Below are positions 1-7,151 of a stretch of 12,207 bases of DNA, in pieces; position 1 is the first letter of the stretch; the number at the start of each line of letters is the position of its first letter. A model generated the notes under the pieces. That model ran no database searches, was not told the origin of the DNA, and saw only the letters and a list, made by a program, of their open reading frames with translations. A program made the translations under genes and the position numbers. This stretch comes from Oscillospiraceae bacterium. GTDB taxonomy: Bacteria; Bacillota; Clostridia; Oscillospirales; Ruminococcaceae. The stretch is taken from positions 1-12,207 of the forward strand of contig JAISVP010000095.1 in assembly GCA_031271475.1 (NCBI GenBank). Reading direction: 5' to 3'.

Positions 1-236
1 ATCTGATTTTCAGAAACGTCCAAACCTGTAAATTCAGCGCCGTACTTATAAAGATTCCGCGGCAAAACACCCGTGCCGGTGCCGATGTCAAGCACCTTTT
101 GCCCGCTGACGCAAAGTCCTGTTTCCACTAACTTACGGTAGAAAATGCCGGGATAAATATCACGGAACTTTGCGTAATCTTCCGATGTTCTTCCCCAATC
201 AAAACTTTCCGTGCAGTCAGTCCCTGCAACGCTCAT
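1..236 (-). CDS. Class I SAM-dependent methyltransferase, N-terminal part (gene runs off the left edge)
   Basis: The 78 visible residues begin at an ATG (236-234) and run off the window. Residues 48-56 read VLDIGTGTG, the glycine-rich SAM-binding motif I of Rossmann-fold methyltransferases. They are followed by GLDVSENQ (71-78), whose acidic residue D73 sits where motif II binds the ribose of SAM. The segment before motif I (FDWGRTSEDYAKFRDIYPG) is the pattern of small-molecule or unassigned methyltransferases common in Firmicutes. The acceptor substrate cannot be told, because the substrate-binding half lies outside the window. The gene has its own near-consensus promoter at 297-269 and a GGTGA-type ribosome binding site, so it is probably transcribed separately from the ABC-F gene 107 nt upstream. 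The fold assignment is secure; the exact function is unknown. Confidence 0.85.
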   Translation of the reverse strand, partial: MSVAGTDCTESFDWGRTSEDYAKFRDIYPGIFYRKLVETGLCVSGQKVLDIGTGTGVLPRNLYKYGAEFTGLDVSENQ

Positions 237-268
237 TTAATCACCGCCATTGTACAGTATACGCATTT

Positions 269-297
269 ATTGTATCACGGTTTCGGCTCAATGTCAA
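269..297 (-). promoter_or_regulatory. Sigma-A promoter for the methyltransferase gene
   Basis: On the minus strand a perfect -35 box TTGACA (297-292) is separated by exactly 17 bp from TACAAT (274-269), one base off the consensus -10. Transcription should start near 262, giving a leader of about 26 nt before the ATG at 236. This short leader carries a five-codon ORF (ATG at 250-248, peptide MAVIK) whose TGA overlaps the methyltransferase ATG as ATGA. Confidence 0.85.
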
Positions 298-310
298 TAT
301 GCTTTTTTAT

Positions 311-322
311 ACTTCCGGAAGT
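311..322. repeat. 12-bp perfect palindrome ACTTCCGGAAGT downstream of the ABC-F gene
   Basis: ACTTCCGGAAGT is fully self-complementary and lies 21-32 nt past the ABC-F stop codon, just upstream of the methyltransferase promoter. On the minus strand it is followed by an A-tract and not a T-tract, so it does not look like an intrinsic terminator of the ABC-F gene. It could be a protein-binding site, but nothing else supports that. Confidence 0.35.
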
Positions 323-343
323 CTTCGGCAAACGAAACCCGAA

Positions 344-2281
344 TTACTGGGGGTTTTCTTCGAATTCTATCAAAAATTGGAAGCATTCTTCGGTAAGTTT
401 TCTGATTTCCTCCATTCGGCGGCATTTCTCATTCATCAGGTTGAAATCTGTATATACTTCCTCTTTTGTTATTTCGTGCTCCAAAACATTTAATTCCGCT
501 TCCAGCTGCTCCAGATTCTTTTCATATTCCGCCCTTTTATTCCTGCGGGCAGCCTCAAGACTTCTCTTTTCTTTTGCTGAGATGTGCACGTAAGACCTGT
601 CCGGGTTTTCAGACACAGAATTTTTCTTGCTCGCCGAAAGATTTTCACCCCCGCGTAAACCGATATCCGGTTTAGTTTGAGATTGCTGGTAATGAGTCCA
701 ATTCCCATTGAAAATCCGAACGCCGCTCCCTGTGAATTCGATAATCCTGTCCGCTAATTTATCAAGTAAAAATCTGTCATGTGATACGAAGATAACAGTT
801 CCTTCATACTCTGACAGTGCCTTTTCCAAAACTTCACGGGATGCTAAATCCAAATGATTTGTAGGCTCGTCAAGCAGCAGAATATTGCTTTTAGATTTCA
901 TTATTATTGCAAGTTTTACTTTTGCGGTCTCTCCTCCGCTGAGCACGCCGATTTCTTTATGCACGTTTTCTCCGTATAACCGAACACTTGCCAGCAAACT
1001 GTAAATCTCATAGTCGGACATTGCCGGATACAGTTCACGCAAATGCTCAAATACGGTTTGTTTTACCGCAAAAGTATTTCCCTGCTCAAAGTATGCGGGT
1101 CTGACATTAACTCCCCATGTCACCCCTTTTTCTTTGTTAATGAGCGCTTTTATAAGTGTGGATTTTCCCGTACCGTTTGCCCCTATAACTCCAACTCTCT
1201 GTGTGCGTTTGACTTCAAATGAAATGTTTTTCGCAAGTACCTTTTCCCCGGCGGTTAAATCAAGATTCTTAACTTCAAGCAAGTCAAGAGACGGATTTAC
1301 ATCAAACTCAAATTTCAGTTTTACATCTGTGTGTCTGATTTCCGGATCGGTAATTTCACCTAATCTTTCCAATGCCAACGCTTTGGAATGTGCGGATTTT
1401 GCAGTTGAGGCTCTTACATGATTCCTTGCGACATAATCCTGAAGATCTGCGGCTTTTTTCTTTAATGATTCATACTGTTTCCTTTGTGACTTTAAATCCA
1501 GTTCTTTAAGTGCAAGGAATGAGCTGTAACCGCCTTTATAGCGTTTTAAAACAGTATTTTCAATTTCGCAGATACCCGTGCAGATCATATCAAGAAAATA
1601 TCTGTCATGCGAAACAGTCAGCAATGCGCCTTTGTATGACTTAAGCCACTGTTCAAGCCATGCCAAGGTTTGCAGATCAAGATGGTTTGTCGGTTCGTCA
1701 AGCATAAGCAAGTCCGGCTGTTCGAGCAAAAGCTTACAAATCGACAGCTTCATTTTCTCACCGCCGCTTAATGCCGATACTTCCCGTGCATACATCTGTT
1801 CACCAAAACCCATACCGTTTAACACTGTTTTAATCTTATAATCTATGGCATACCCGTCATTTTGTTCAAAATATGCGGAAATCTCAGCATACTTATTCAA
1901 GACATCATGCGGCTTGCTTTCCGGCGATTGTGCATTTACAGCCGGCATATCCTCTGTATGAAAACATTCTTCAATTTCTGTCATCTGTGCTTTTATCTCA
2001 AGCAAATGCGAAAACACTTGCCGCATTTCTTCAAACACCGAATTCTCCGTGTTAAGTCCTGTACCTTGCTCCAAATACCCAACGGTAACATTGCCGCCAT
2101 AGGAAATATCACCCCCATCAGGCAATTCCCGGCCTGCAATCATGCGCAAAAGCGTGGACTTTCCGCATCCGTTAAGTCCTATAAGTCCAAGTCTGTCAAG
2201 TTTACTGACGGTTAAATCCACATCTTTTATCACATGGCTGCCATTGTATATTTTACTTATTTTTGAAAGTGTTATCAGCAT
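344..2281 (-). CDS. ABC-F family ATPase (YdiF/Uup-like, ribosome-associated, no membrane domain)
   Basis: This 645-residue protein has two tandem ABC ATPase domains and no membrane segment, which defines the ABC-F family. Members act on the ribosome in translation, and some protect it from antibiotics. Domain 1 has Walker A GLNGCGKST (35-43), signature LSGGEKMKL (171-179) and Walker B/D-loop LLMLDEPTNHLDL (191-203). Domain 2 has GANGTGKST (367-375), LSGGETAKV (447-455) and ILLLDEPTNHLDL (467-479). Both catalytic glutamates (E196, E472) are present. A charged helical linker (about 240-325) matches the P-site tRNA interaction region of the family. The C-terminus (about 555-645) is a charged, helix-prone extension, probably a coiled coil as in B. 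subtilis YdiF or E. coli Uup. The ATG has an AAGGA site 5 nt upstream. It lies 88 nt after the cyclase gene with no clear promoter or terminator between, so it may be co-transcribed. An antibiotic-resistance role cannot be read from the sequence; a housekeeping ABC-F is more likely from the length and C-terminal extension. Confidence 0.93.
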   Translation of the reverse strand: MLITLSKISKIYNGSHVIKDVDLTVSKLDRLGLIGLNGCGKSTLLRMIAGRELPDGGDISYGGNVTVGYLEQGTGLNTENSVFEEMRQVFSHLLEIKAQMTEIEECFHTEDMPAVNAQSPESKPHDVLNKYAEISAYFEQNDGYAIDYKIKTVLNGMGFGEQMYAREVSALSGGEKMKLSICKLLLEQPDLLMLDEPTNHLDLQTLAWLEQWLKSYKGALLTVSHDRYFLDMICTGICEIENTVLKRYKGGYSSFLALKELDLKSQRKQYESLKKKAADLQDYVARNHVRASTAKSAHSKALALERLGEITDPEIRHTDVKLKFEFDVNPSLDLLEVKNLDLTAGEKVLAKNISFEVKRTQRVGVIGANGTGKSTLIKALINKEKGVTWGVNVRPAYFEQGNTFAVKQTVFEHLRELYPAMSDYEIYSLLASVRLYGENVHKEIGVLSGGETAKVKLAIIMKSKSNILLLDEPTNHLDLASREVLEKALSEYEGTVIFVSHDRFLLDKLADRIIEFTGSGVRIFNGNWTHYQQSQTKPDIGLRGGENLSASKKNSVSENPDRSYVHISAKEKRSLEAARRNKRAEYEKNLEQLEAELNVLEHEITKEEVYTDFNLMNEKCRRMEEIRKLTEECFQFLIEFEENPQ

Positions 2282-2320
2282 ATCTGTCCTTTTTTGTGTA
2301 TGTGAATTGCATTTTTATAA

Positions 2321-2374
2321 GTTTTACGCCGTCAGTTTTTCAGAGCAGTCCGGCATAGGTTTTACGCCGTCAGT
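2321..2374. repeat. Direct repeat of 16 bp, two copies
   Basis: GTTTTACGCCGTCAGT occurs at 2321-2336 and again, identically, at 2359-2374. The second copy contains the stop codon of the diguanylate cyclase gene (2370-2372). The first lies in the gap before the ABC-F start. The two copies are 38 bp apart start to start, which suggests a local tandem duplication of the 3' end of the cyclase gene or a paired binding site. Confidence 0.7.
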
Positions 2375-4574
2375 CTTCCATAACCGTGTGGAAAAATCTG
2401 TTGCGGCCGCTGTTTTTGGACTTGTAGAGCATTTTATCAGCTGCCTCTATAAAATCGTTTGAAGTATGGCTTTCGGTTACTTTTCCGGTAGCAACGCCCA
2501 ATGAAAGTGTTACGCAGTCAGCTATATCCGAACTCTCATGCGGGATATTCAGTGACATTATATTATCAAGAAGTTTTTGTGCAAGTTTAACCACTTCCGC
2601 TTCATGTGTATACGGCAGCACAATAACAAACTCCTCACCTCCGTAACGTGCCACAAAATCTGACTTATCCGTTAAAGTGTCAGAAAGTGCAGCCGCTATG
2701 GTTTTAAGGCAGGTATCTCCTTTGGCATGACCGTATGAGTCATTGTATTTTTTATAGAAGTCTATATCCACCATTATCAGACTTAACACAGCATTGCTTC
2801 GCGAGAGTGTATTTATGATCTGTTCAATGTTCTCATCGAAATAACGTCTGTTCGGGATAGCTGTAAGGGAATCGTAGAAGCTCTTTTCGGCTTCTGACTC
2901 AAGCTTGCGTATATCCCTTAAATCATGATTGTATACCGCAACAATAAAGTTACTGTTGCTTTGTATGCGTACAAGCGTAATCTCCGTTGGCAGCGGCGTG
3001 CCGTCAAGCAATTGGTATACCCATTCCGTTCTGAGTCTTCCGGTTTCAAATGCTTTTTTCAGATTCACAACCGATTTTTCAGACGAACGCCGTCCGTCCG
3101 GCTGATACTTAGGAAAACTGCGTATTTCAAACTGTTCAAGGAATTCCCGTTTATTCCTGAACCCAAAAAGTTTTACCGCCGCATGATTGCAGTCTATGAG
3201 GTTTAAATTCTCATCCCATAACTGACATCCTAAAGGTACGCTGTCAAGCATAAGTTCCGTATGTTCAACGGCTTTACGCATTTCCAATTCATATTCACAG
3301 CGGTTTACAGTGGAAATCATCATAATTCCGGCACTGCGTAAAATTCTTATTTCCTCTTTTGAGAATCGGCGTTCCTTAGTGCAATCCTCAAAGCTTATAA
3401 AGCCCCAGAAATCATCCTGCAAAAACAGCGGAATAACCAAAATAGACTTTATGTTCAGCGGCATGAGTAATTCCTGTTCAAATTTAGACAGATTCGATAC
3501 GGGAGAATTGATGTTGTCGGCAGTTAACAATGTTTCCTCCCATGAGTACGGATAAGGATAAAGATAGCCGCCCGTTTCCGGACTTTCGGGCTGATAACCG
3601 TACGGACCGGTCCATTTGTGAATAAGTTTATATTCTGTTGCGCCGCGTACCACCGCTCTTTTCCATATTGAAATACGGTCGGTTTTTATACTGTTCGCTA
3701 TTATCCCCATACTGTCAGACAAAGAATCCCCAAGACCTGATGCGTCCGCACGCAGTAACCTTACGGCAATAATACTAAGTTCAGAAATAAGTTTTGACTG
3801 ATACCCTATTTGTTCGGACATTTGTTTTTGTTCACGCAAATCATAGGTATAGGCTATACCTATCCATTTATCACTGCGTTTTGTCCGGCAAATAGTAACT
3901 TCGCACGGAACAGCTTCCCTGTTCGGCAGAGTATACAGCCACTCTGTTTTAATAAATTCTCCGTTAATTGCACGTCTTAGGAGTTCTTTCTGTTTAACGC
4001 TGGAATATTCGCCGTCCGATTGGTATTCCGGATGAAAATCAGGTAAATTATCCAGTAAATCCTGCTTTTCGACACCGAAAATTTCGGTCATCTTGTTATT
4101 GCAGTCAATAAACTTTAAATTTTCGTCAAACAAAACAAATCCAATCGGGACGGATTCCCATATTGTGCTGTTCATTTCAATGGCATCTTTTGCATTAACC
4201 ATACCGGTTATATCAAAACCGTATTCAAGGTGTGCTTTTTTTCCTTCCGGCAAGTCTATAAGCATTGCTGTTTTATGGAAAACAGCATTATTCAATTTCA
4301 GTTCGACCTGCTGCCAAATTACAGGTTCATCGGGATTTTCTCTCAGTTTAAAAATAGGACAGTCTTCACATCGGGTTGTACGTCCCTGCAGCAGTTCATA
4401 ACAAATTGAGCCTATGTAGCTGTCGCTTTCCCTAAACCCAAAAGCTTCACGCATGAATTTGTTCAAAAATATAACTTTATCTGTTTGAGCATCCATAACA
4501 CAAACAAACGCATTTACATTGTCTAATATAGCAACAAGAACATCACGGGGATATAAGCTTAAATCATTTTTCAT
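2370..4574 (-). CDS. Multi-sensor diguanylate cyclase (PAS-PAS-GAF-PAS-GGDEF)
   Basis: This 734-residue soluble protein most likely makes cyclic di-GMP from two GTP. The GGDEF domain (about 555-730) has DSLTAIPNRR at its start, the metal-binding aspartate in VDIDFYKKYNDSYGHAKGD (D593) and the active-site loop GGEEF (635-639), so it should be catalytically competent. The inhibitory I-site (RxxD five residues before GGEEF) reads DKSD (626-629), so product inhibition through that site is probably lost. N-terminal sensing is elaborate: PAS1 (about 10-115) with cysteines C58, C69 and C72, PAS2 (about 128-240), a GAF-like domain (about 250-415) and PAS3 (about 430-545). PAS2 and PAS3 are clear internal paralogues (VPIGFVLFDENLKFIDCN against VPLGCQLWDENLNLIDCN). 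No transmembrane segment is seen, so the signal is cytosolic. The ATG has a strong GGAGG site. Ligands are unknown. Confidence 0.93.
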   Translation of the reverse strand: MKNDLSLYPRDVLVAILDNVNAFVCVMDAQTDKVIFLNKFMREAFGFRESDSYIGSICYELLQGRTTRCEDCPIFKLRENPDEPVIWQQVELKLNNAVFHKTAMLIDLPEGKKAHLEYGFDITGMVNAKDAIEMNSTIWESVPIGFVLFDENLKFIDCNNKMTEIFGVEKQDLLDNLPDFHPEYQSDGEYSSVKQKELLRRAINGEFIKTEWLYTLPNREAVPCEVTICRTKRSDKWIGIAYTYDLREQKQMSEQIGYQSKLISELSIIAVRLLRADASGLGDSLSDSMGIIANSIKTDRISIWKRAVVRGATEYKLIHKWTGPYGYQPESPETGGYLYPYPYSWEETLLTADNINSPVSNLSKFEQELLMPLNIKSILVIPLFLQDDFWGFISFEDCTKERRFSKEEIRILRSAGIMMISTVNRCEYELEMRKAVEHTELMLDSVPLGCQLWDENLNLIDCNHAAVKLFGFRNKREFLEQFEIRSFPKYQPDGRRSSEKSVVNLKKAFETGRLRTEWVYQLLDGTPLPTEITLVRIQSNSNFIVAVYNHDLRDIRKLESEAEKSFYDSLTAIPNRRYFDENIEQIINTLSRSNAVLSLIMVDIDFYKKYNDSYGHAKGDTCLKTIAAALSDTLTDKSDFVARYGGEEFVIVLPYTHEAEVVKLAQKLLDNIMSLNIPHESSDIADCVTLSLGVATGKVTESHTSNDFIEAADKMLYKSKNSGRNRFFHTVMED

Positions 4575-4590
4575 AAAGAAACCTCCAGCT

Positions 4591-4622
4591 ATACGGTAAA
4601 CTCTTTACTTATTATACCGTAT
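4591..4622 (-). promoter_or_regulatory. Perfect inverted repeat over a TATAAT box, candidate operator of the cyclase gene
   Basis: ATACGGTA (4591-4598) and TACCGTAT (4615-4622) are perfect 8-bp inverted arms with a 16-bp centre. A consensus -10 box TATAAT on the minus strand (4616-4611) overlaps the inner edge of the right arm. No good -35 box lies 16-18 bp upstream (the hexamer at 17 bp is TGCGGA). If this -10 is used, transcription would start inside the repeat, about 30 nt before the cyclase ATG. The dyad would then be a DNA operator for a dimeric regulator and not an RNA hairpin. If transcription comes only from 4784-4756, it would form a hairpin ending 4 nt before the GGAGG ribosome binding site. 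Confidence 0.5.
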
Positions 4623-4674
4623 TGCAAACTGTGTCCGCAGCATAAATTTAATAAAAAGTCAAGATAATTTTCTG

Positions 4675-4729
4675 AAAAAGCAGTGTACGGCGGCAAATTA
4701 AAGATATTTCCGCCTGCACACAGCATTTT
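4675..4729 (-). terminator. Strong terminator-like hairpin, about 20 nt after a consensus promoter (possible small RNA or attenuator)
   Basis: On the minus strand an A-tract and GC are followed by GTGT, GGCGG and AAAT. After a 7-nt loop come ATTT, CCGCC and ACAC, then GC and a TTTTT run ending at 4675. The core GGCGG/CCGCC stem with flanking helices and a T-tract fits a Rho-independent terminator. It could terminate read-through from the MATE and 4841-5665 genes. However, the promoter at 4784-4756 fires just upstream, so its transcript would meet the hairpin after about 20-75 nt. That implies either a short RNA of about 75 nt (about 4750 to 4675) or a conditional block on cyclase expression. 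Confidence 0.6.
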
Positions 4730-4755
4730 CTCTCTTTGCTTTTTTTGATTCTTAT

Positions 4756-4784
4756 ATTTTAACATTCTTTTCTCTTTTTGTCAA
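4756..4784 (-). promoter_or_regulatory. Near-consensus sigma-A promoter upstream of the cyclase gene
   Basis: On the minus strand a perfect TTGACA (4784-4779) is followed after 17 bp by TAAAAT (4761-4756), one base off the -10 consensus. Transcription should start near 4750. The first coding ATG downstream is that of the diguanylate cyclase at 4574, giving a leader of about 176 nt that contains the hairpin at 4729-4675. It lies beyond the stop of the upstream gene (4841), so the cyclase need not depend on read-through. Confidence 0.82.
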
Positions 4785-4840
4785 GACACTTCCGTATGGA
4801 TAATTGCTGTGTTTTTATCTTAATTTAAATTGCTTGCTTT

Positions 4841-5665
4841 TTACAAGTCAAGTCCGTAAGATCTTAAAGTTTCTGTATTTGCCGCTTTGCGGCGTTCGAG
4901 TTCTGCTAATTCTTTAGTGAACATTTTAGGGTTGAATGTTTTTTCAAGTTTTAATTTTTCAAGTTTTTTTAATTCTTCATTGTAGAATTCCTGTGTAAAT
5001 CGGAATAATTCCCCATTCCCTCTTTTAAGTTGATAGGCAATTGATGAAATGTATCCTTCAAGTGCCTTTATCACCCCCTCTTTGTTATTGGTTTTTATTA
5101 ATAATAGTCCCTCATTGCAGTAATTATTTGGATTGTCATTACCAAGGTTTTCATCATCATAAATTGACATGTGCAGATTAAATCTGTAAAAATAATCAAC
5201 ACATGCATCAAGTGTGGTTGCCTTATCAAGGATAGGAAGAATAATGTTTTCAGAAATTCTCAATGAATATTCGACAGCATAAAGTAATGACTCTTCATTA
5301 TCTGCTAAGTATGGAAACCTATATATACTTTTCCTAAACTTTCTGAATTCAGATTCAGGGTCATCATTCCAAGGGTTTGACTGTGAATAAAAAAACCAAT
5401 TGCTACTAAACCAATTTACATTATCACTTGGTGTCCAAGTTAAATCAATAGACTGCCTGTAAACCGTAGCCACGCCGCCTAAAATGTCAAACGCTTTGAA
5501 GCCGGAATCAAAGCACCATTCATTTCTGTAAGTTATAACATGAATAATCTCACCTCCCGGGACAACCCGGACGAAATACGGCTGTCTGCCCTTGATTTTG
5601 ACGAAACCGAGCGGGGCTAAAGCCTGTCCGAAAACGTTTTTAAAAACTGTGTTTAACGATGTCAT
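4841..5665 (-). CDS. Hypothetical protein, weakly DUF4304-like N-terminus
   Basis: I do not recognise this 274-residue protein with confidence. The N-terminal half (about 5-75: LAPLGFVKIKGRQPYFVRVV, then GFKAFDILGGV) has the rhythm of DUF4304-type proteins of unknown function, but this is only a resemblance. No signal peptide, membrane segment or known catalytic motif is visible. The middle is rich in aromatic and acidic residues. The C-terminus (about 222-260) is lysine- and leucine-rich and helix-prone. The ATG at 5665 has an AGGGGA ribosome binding site 8 nt upstream, and the gene follows the MATE gene by 45 nt, so the two are probably co-transcribed. Base composition changes inside the gene: the first 145 bp are GC-richer, like the neighbours, while the rest is clearly AT-rich. 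That suggests horizontal origin or a mosaic gene. Confidence 0.75.
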   Translation of the reverse strand: MTSLNTVFKNVFGQALAPLGFVKIKGRQPYFVRVVPGGEIIHVITYRNEWCFDSGFKAFDILGGVATVYRQSIDLTWTPSDNVNWFSSNWFFYSQSNPWNDDPESEFRKFRKSIYRFPYLADNEESLLYAVEYSLRISENIILPILDKATTLDACVDYFYRFNLHMSIYDDENLGNDNPNNYCNEGLLLIKTNNKEGVIKALEGYISSIAYQLKRGNGELFRFTQEFYNEELKKLEKLKLEKTFNPKMFTKELAELERRKAANTETLRSYGLDL

Positions 5666-5710
5666 AATTTATTCCCCTTTTATTTTTCACTGAAATGCAT
5701 TAATGTTTTG

Positions 5711-7078
5711 TTATGCGGCGTTTCCGCTGCCAATAGCATTCCTTCTGATTTTTGCGTGCATATTTTTCCTCAGTGCCATGTAGACGATAACTAAGAATAC
5801 GGAGCTGAGAATCCATGCAAGCGGACTGGCAAAACATACTGCATTGAATCCGAAAGCGCCGACAAAGCATACTGTAATCAGTATTCTTGAGCCGAGTTCA
5901 ATAACACCGCCGAGAAGAGGCAAGAAGCCGTATCCGATACCTTGAAGGGCATTTCTGAAAACAAACAGAAGTGCGATAAACGGATAAAAAACAGCGGTAG
6001 ATTTAAAGTAACGGTCAATAAGTCTGACAACATCCGGAACTTCCTCATACAGAAAGAGCATAGACATTGGCTTATTAAAAAATACTAATGCAATAAAACA
6101 TATGACTGCACAAATTAAAGCCAGTATAACAGCCTGTTTAATACCTTTTTTTACCCGCTTAAGCTTTCTTGCTCCCATATTCTGCCCGCAGTATGAAGCC
6201 ATAGCCGTACCGAGTGTCTCAAACGGCATAATTGCAAACAGCTGTAATCTCATAGCCACAGACATAACCAGTACAATATCCGACCCCAGTGAATTAACGG
6301 CTGCCTGCACGATGATTGTCCCGACCGCCGTAATGGAATATTGGAAAGCCATAGGACAGCCTTTCCCTAACAGGGAAAGGAGCATAGCTTTATTCGGTTT
6401 TAAGTCATTTTTTGACAGTCTAAGTACAGGATGATGCTGGCGTATATACAGCAGACACAATGCCCCGGACAGTATCTGGGCAATAACGGTGGCAACGGCA
6501 ACCCCGATGACAGCGAGGTTAAACACTGTTACGAAAAGCAAATCAAGTCCTATGTTAAGCAGCATACCGACTATAAGGAACATAAGGGGTGTCTTACTGT
6601 CTCCCACGGCACGTAAAATTGAGTTAATTAAGTTAACAAACAGTGTTGCTGACAGAGCTGAAAATACTATTATGAGGTAGACAGCCGCGTAGTCAAGAAG
6701 TTCTTCCGGGGTTTGCATAAGTCTTAAAAGCGGACGTGCGGTAAAAACTGTAATCAGAGTAAGCACTATTGAGAATCCTACAGATAAAATAATTGAATTA
6801 CCGATAAAACGCCGCATCCGTTCGTAATTGCCTCCCCCGAAAGACTGTGAAAAATCAATGGCAAATCCATTGGCAAGTCCTATGACAAATCCGAACACAA
6901 GAAAAGTAATGCATCCTGTGGAACCCACTGCCGCAAGTGCGTCATTGCCGACAAATTTTCCGACAACTATAGCGTCAACCATATTGTAAAGCTGCTGAAA
7001 AAGACTGCCTACCAAAAGCGGCAGACAGAAATTCACGATGATTTTCATTGGGAAACCTTTAGTCATATCCTTAGTCAT
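5711..7078 (-). CDS. MATE family multidrug/cation efflux transporter
   Basis: This polytopic inner-membrane protein of 455 residues has about twelve hydrophobic segments and should export drugs or metabolites in exchange for Na+ or H+. The start MTKDMTKGFPMK followed by LPLLVGSLFQQLYNMVDAIV and VGNDALAAVG is the hallmark N-terminus of the clostridial NorM/DinF-like branch. The internal repeat of the family is seen again in the second half (IMPFETLGTAMASYCGQN). The frame stays open further upstream to a GTG at 7147, but I chose ATG 7078 because MTKD.TKG is the normal family start and no ribosome binding site precedes the GTG. No strong ribosome binding site precedes 7078 either; the ATG at 7048 has AAAGG upstream but would remove the conserved start. 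The likely promoter lies about 550 bp away, beyond a MITE-like insertion. The substrate cannot be told. Confidence 0.9.
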   Translation of the reverse strand: MTKDMTKGFPMKIIVNFCLPLLVGSLFQQLYNMVDAIVVGKFVGNDALAAVGSTGCITFLVFGFVIGLANGFAIDFSQSFGGGNYERMRRFIGNSIILSVGFSIVLTLITVFTARPLLRLMQTPEELLDYAAVYLIIVFSALSATLFVNLINSILRAVGDSKTPLMFLIVGMLLNIGLDLLFVTVFNLAVIGVAVATVIAQILSGALCLLYIRQHHPVLRLSKNDLKPNKAMLLSLLGKGCPMAFQYSITAVGTIIVQAAVNSLGSDIVLVMSVAMRLQLFAIMPFETLGTAMASYCGQNMGARKLKRVKKGIKQAVILALICAVICFIALVFFNKPMSMLFLYEEVPDVVRLIDRYFKSTAVFYPFIALLFVFRNALQGIGYGFLPLLGGVIELGSRILITVCFVGAFGFNAVCFASPLAWILSSVFLVIVYMALRKNMHAKIRRNAIGSGNAA

Positions 7079-7151
7079 AACTGTGATAAATTGCGGTTTG
7101 CATTTACTGTGGAAAAGAACAGTGCGTTTCTTAAAAACATACGGCACTTCG

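Noticed and set aside
4628..4724. Antiterminator pairing: CTGTGTGCAG in the hairpin 5' arm with a downstream CTGC(GG)ACACAG
   Set aside because: The pairing partner is transcribed after the terminator-like stem, so it cannot act as a classical antiterminator.
7079..7147. Longer MATE protein starting at GTG 7147
   Set aside because: The added 23 residues are not typical of the family, no ribosome binding site precedes the GTG, and MTKDMTKG is the usual family start.
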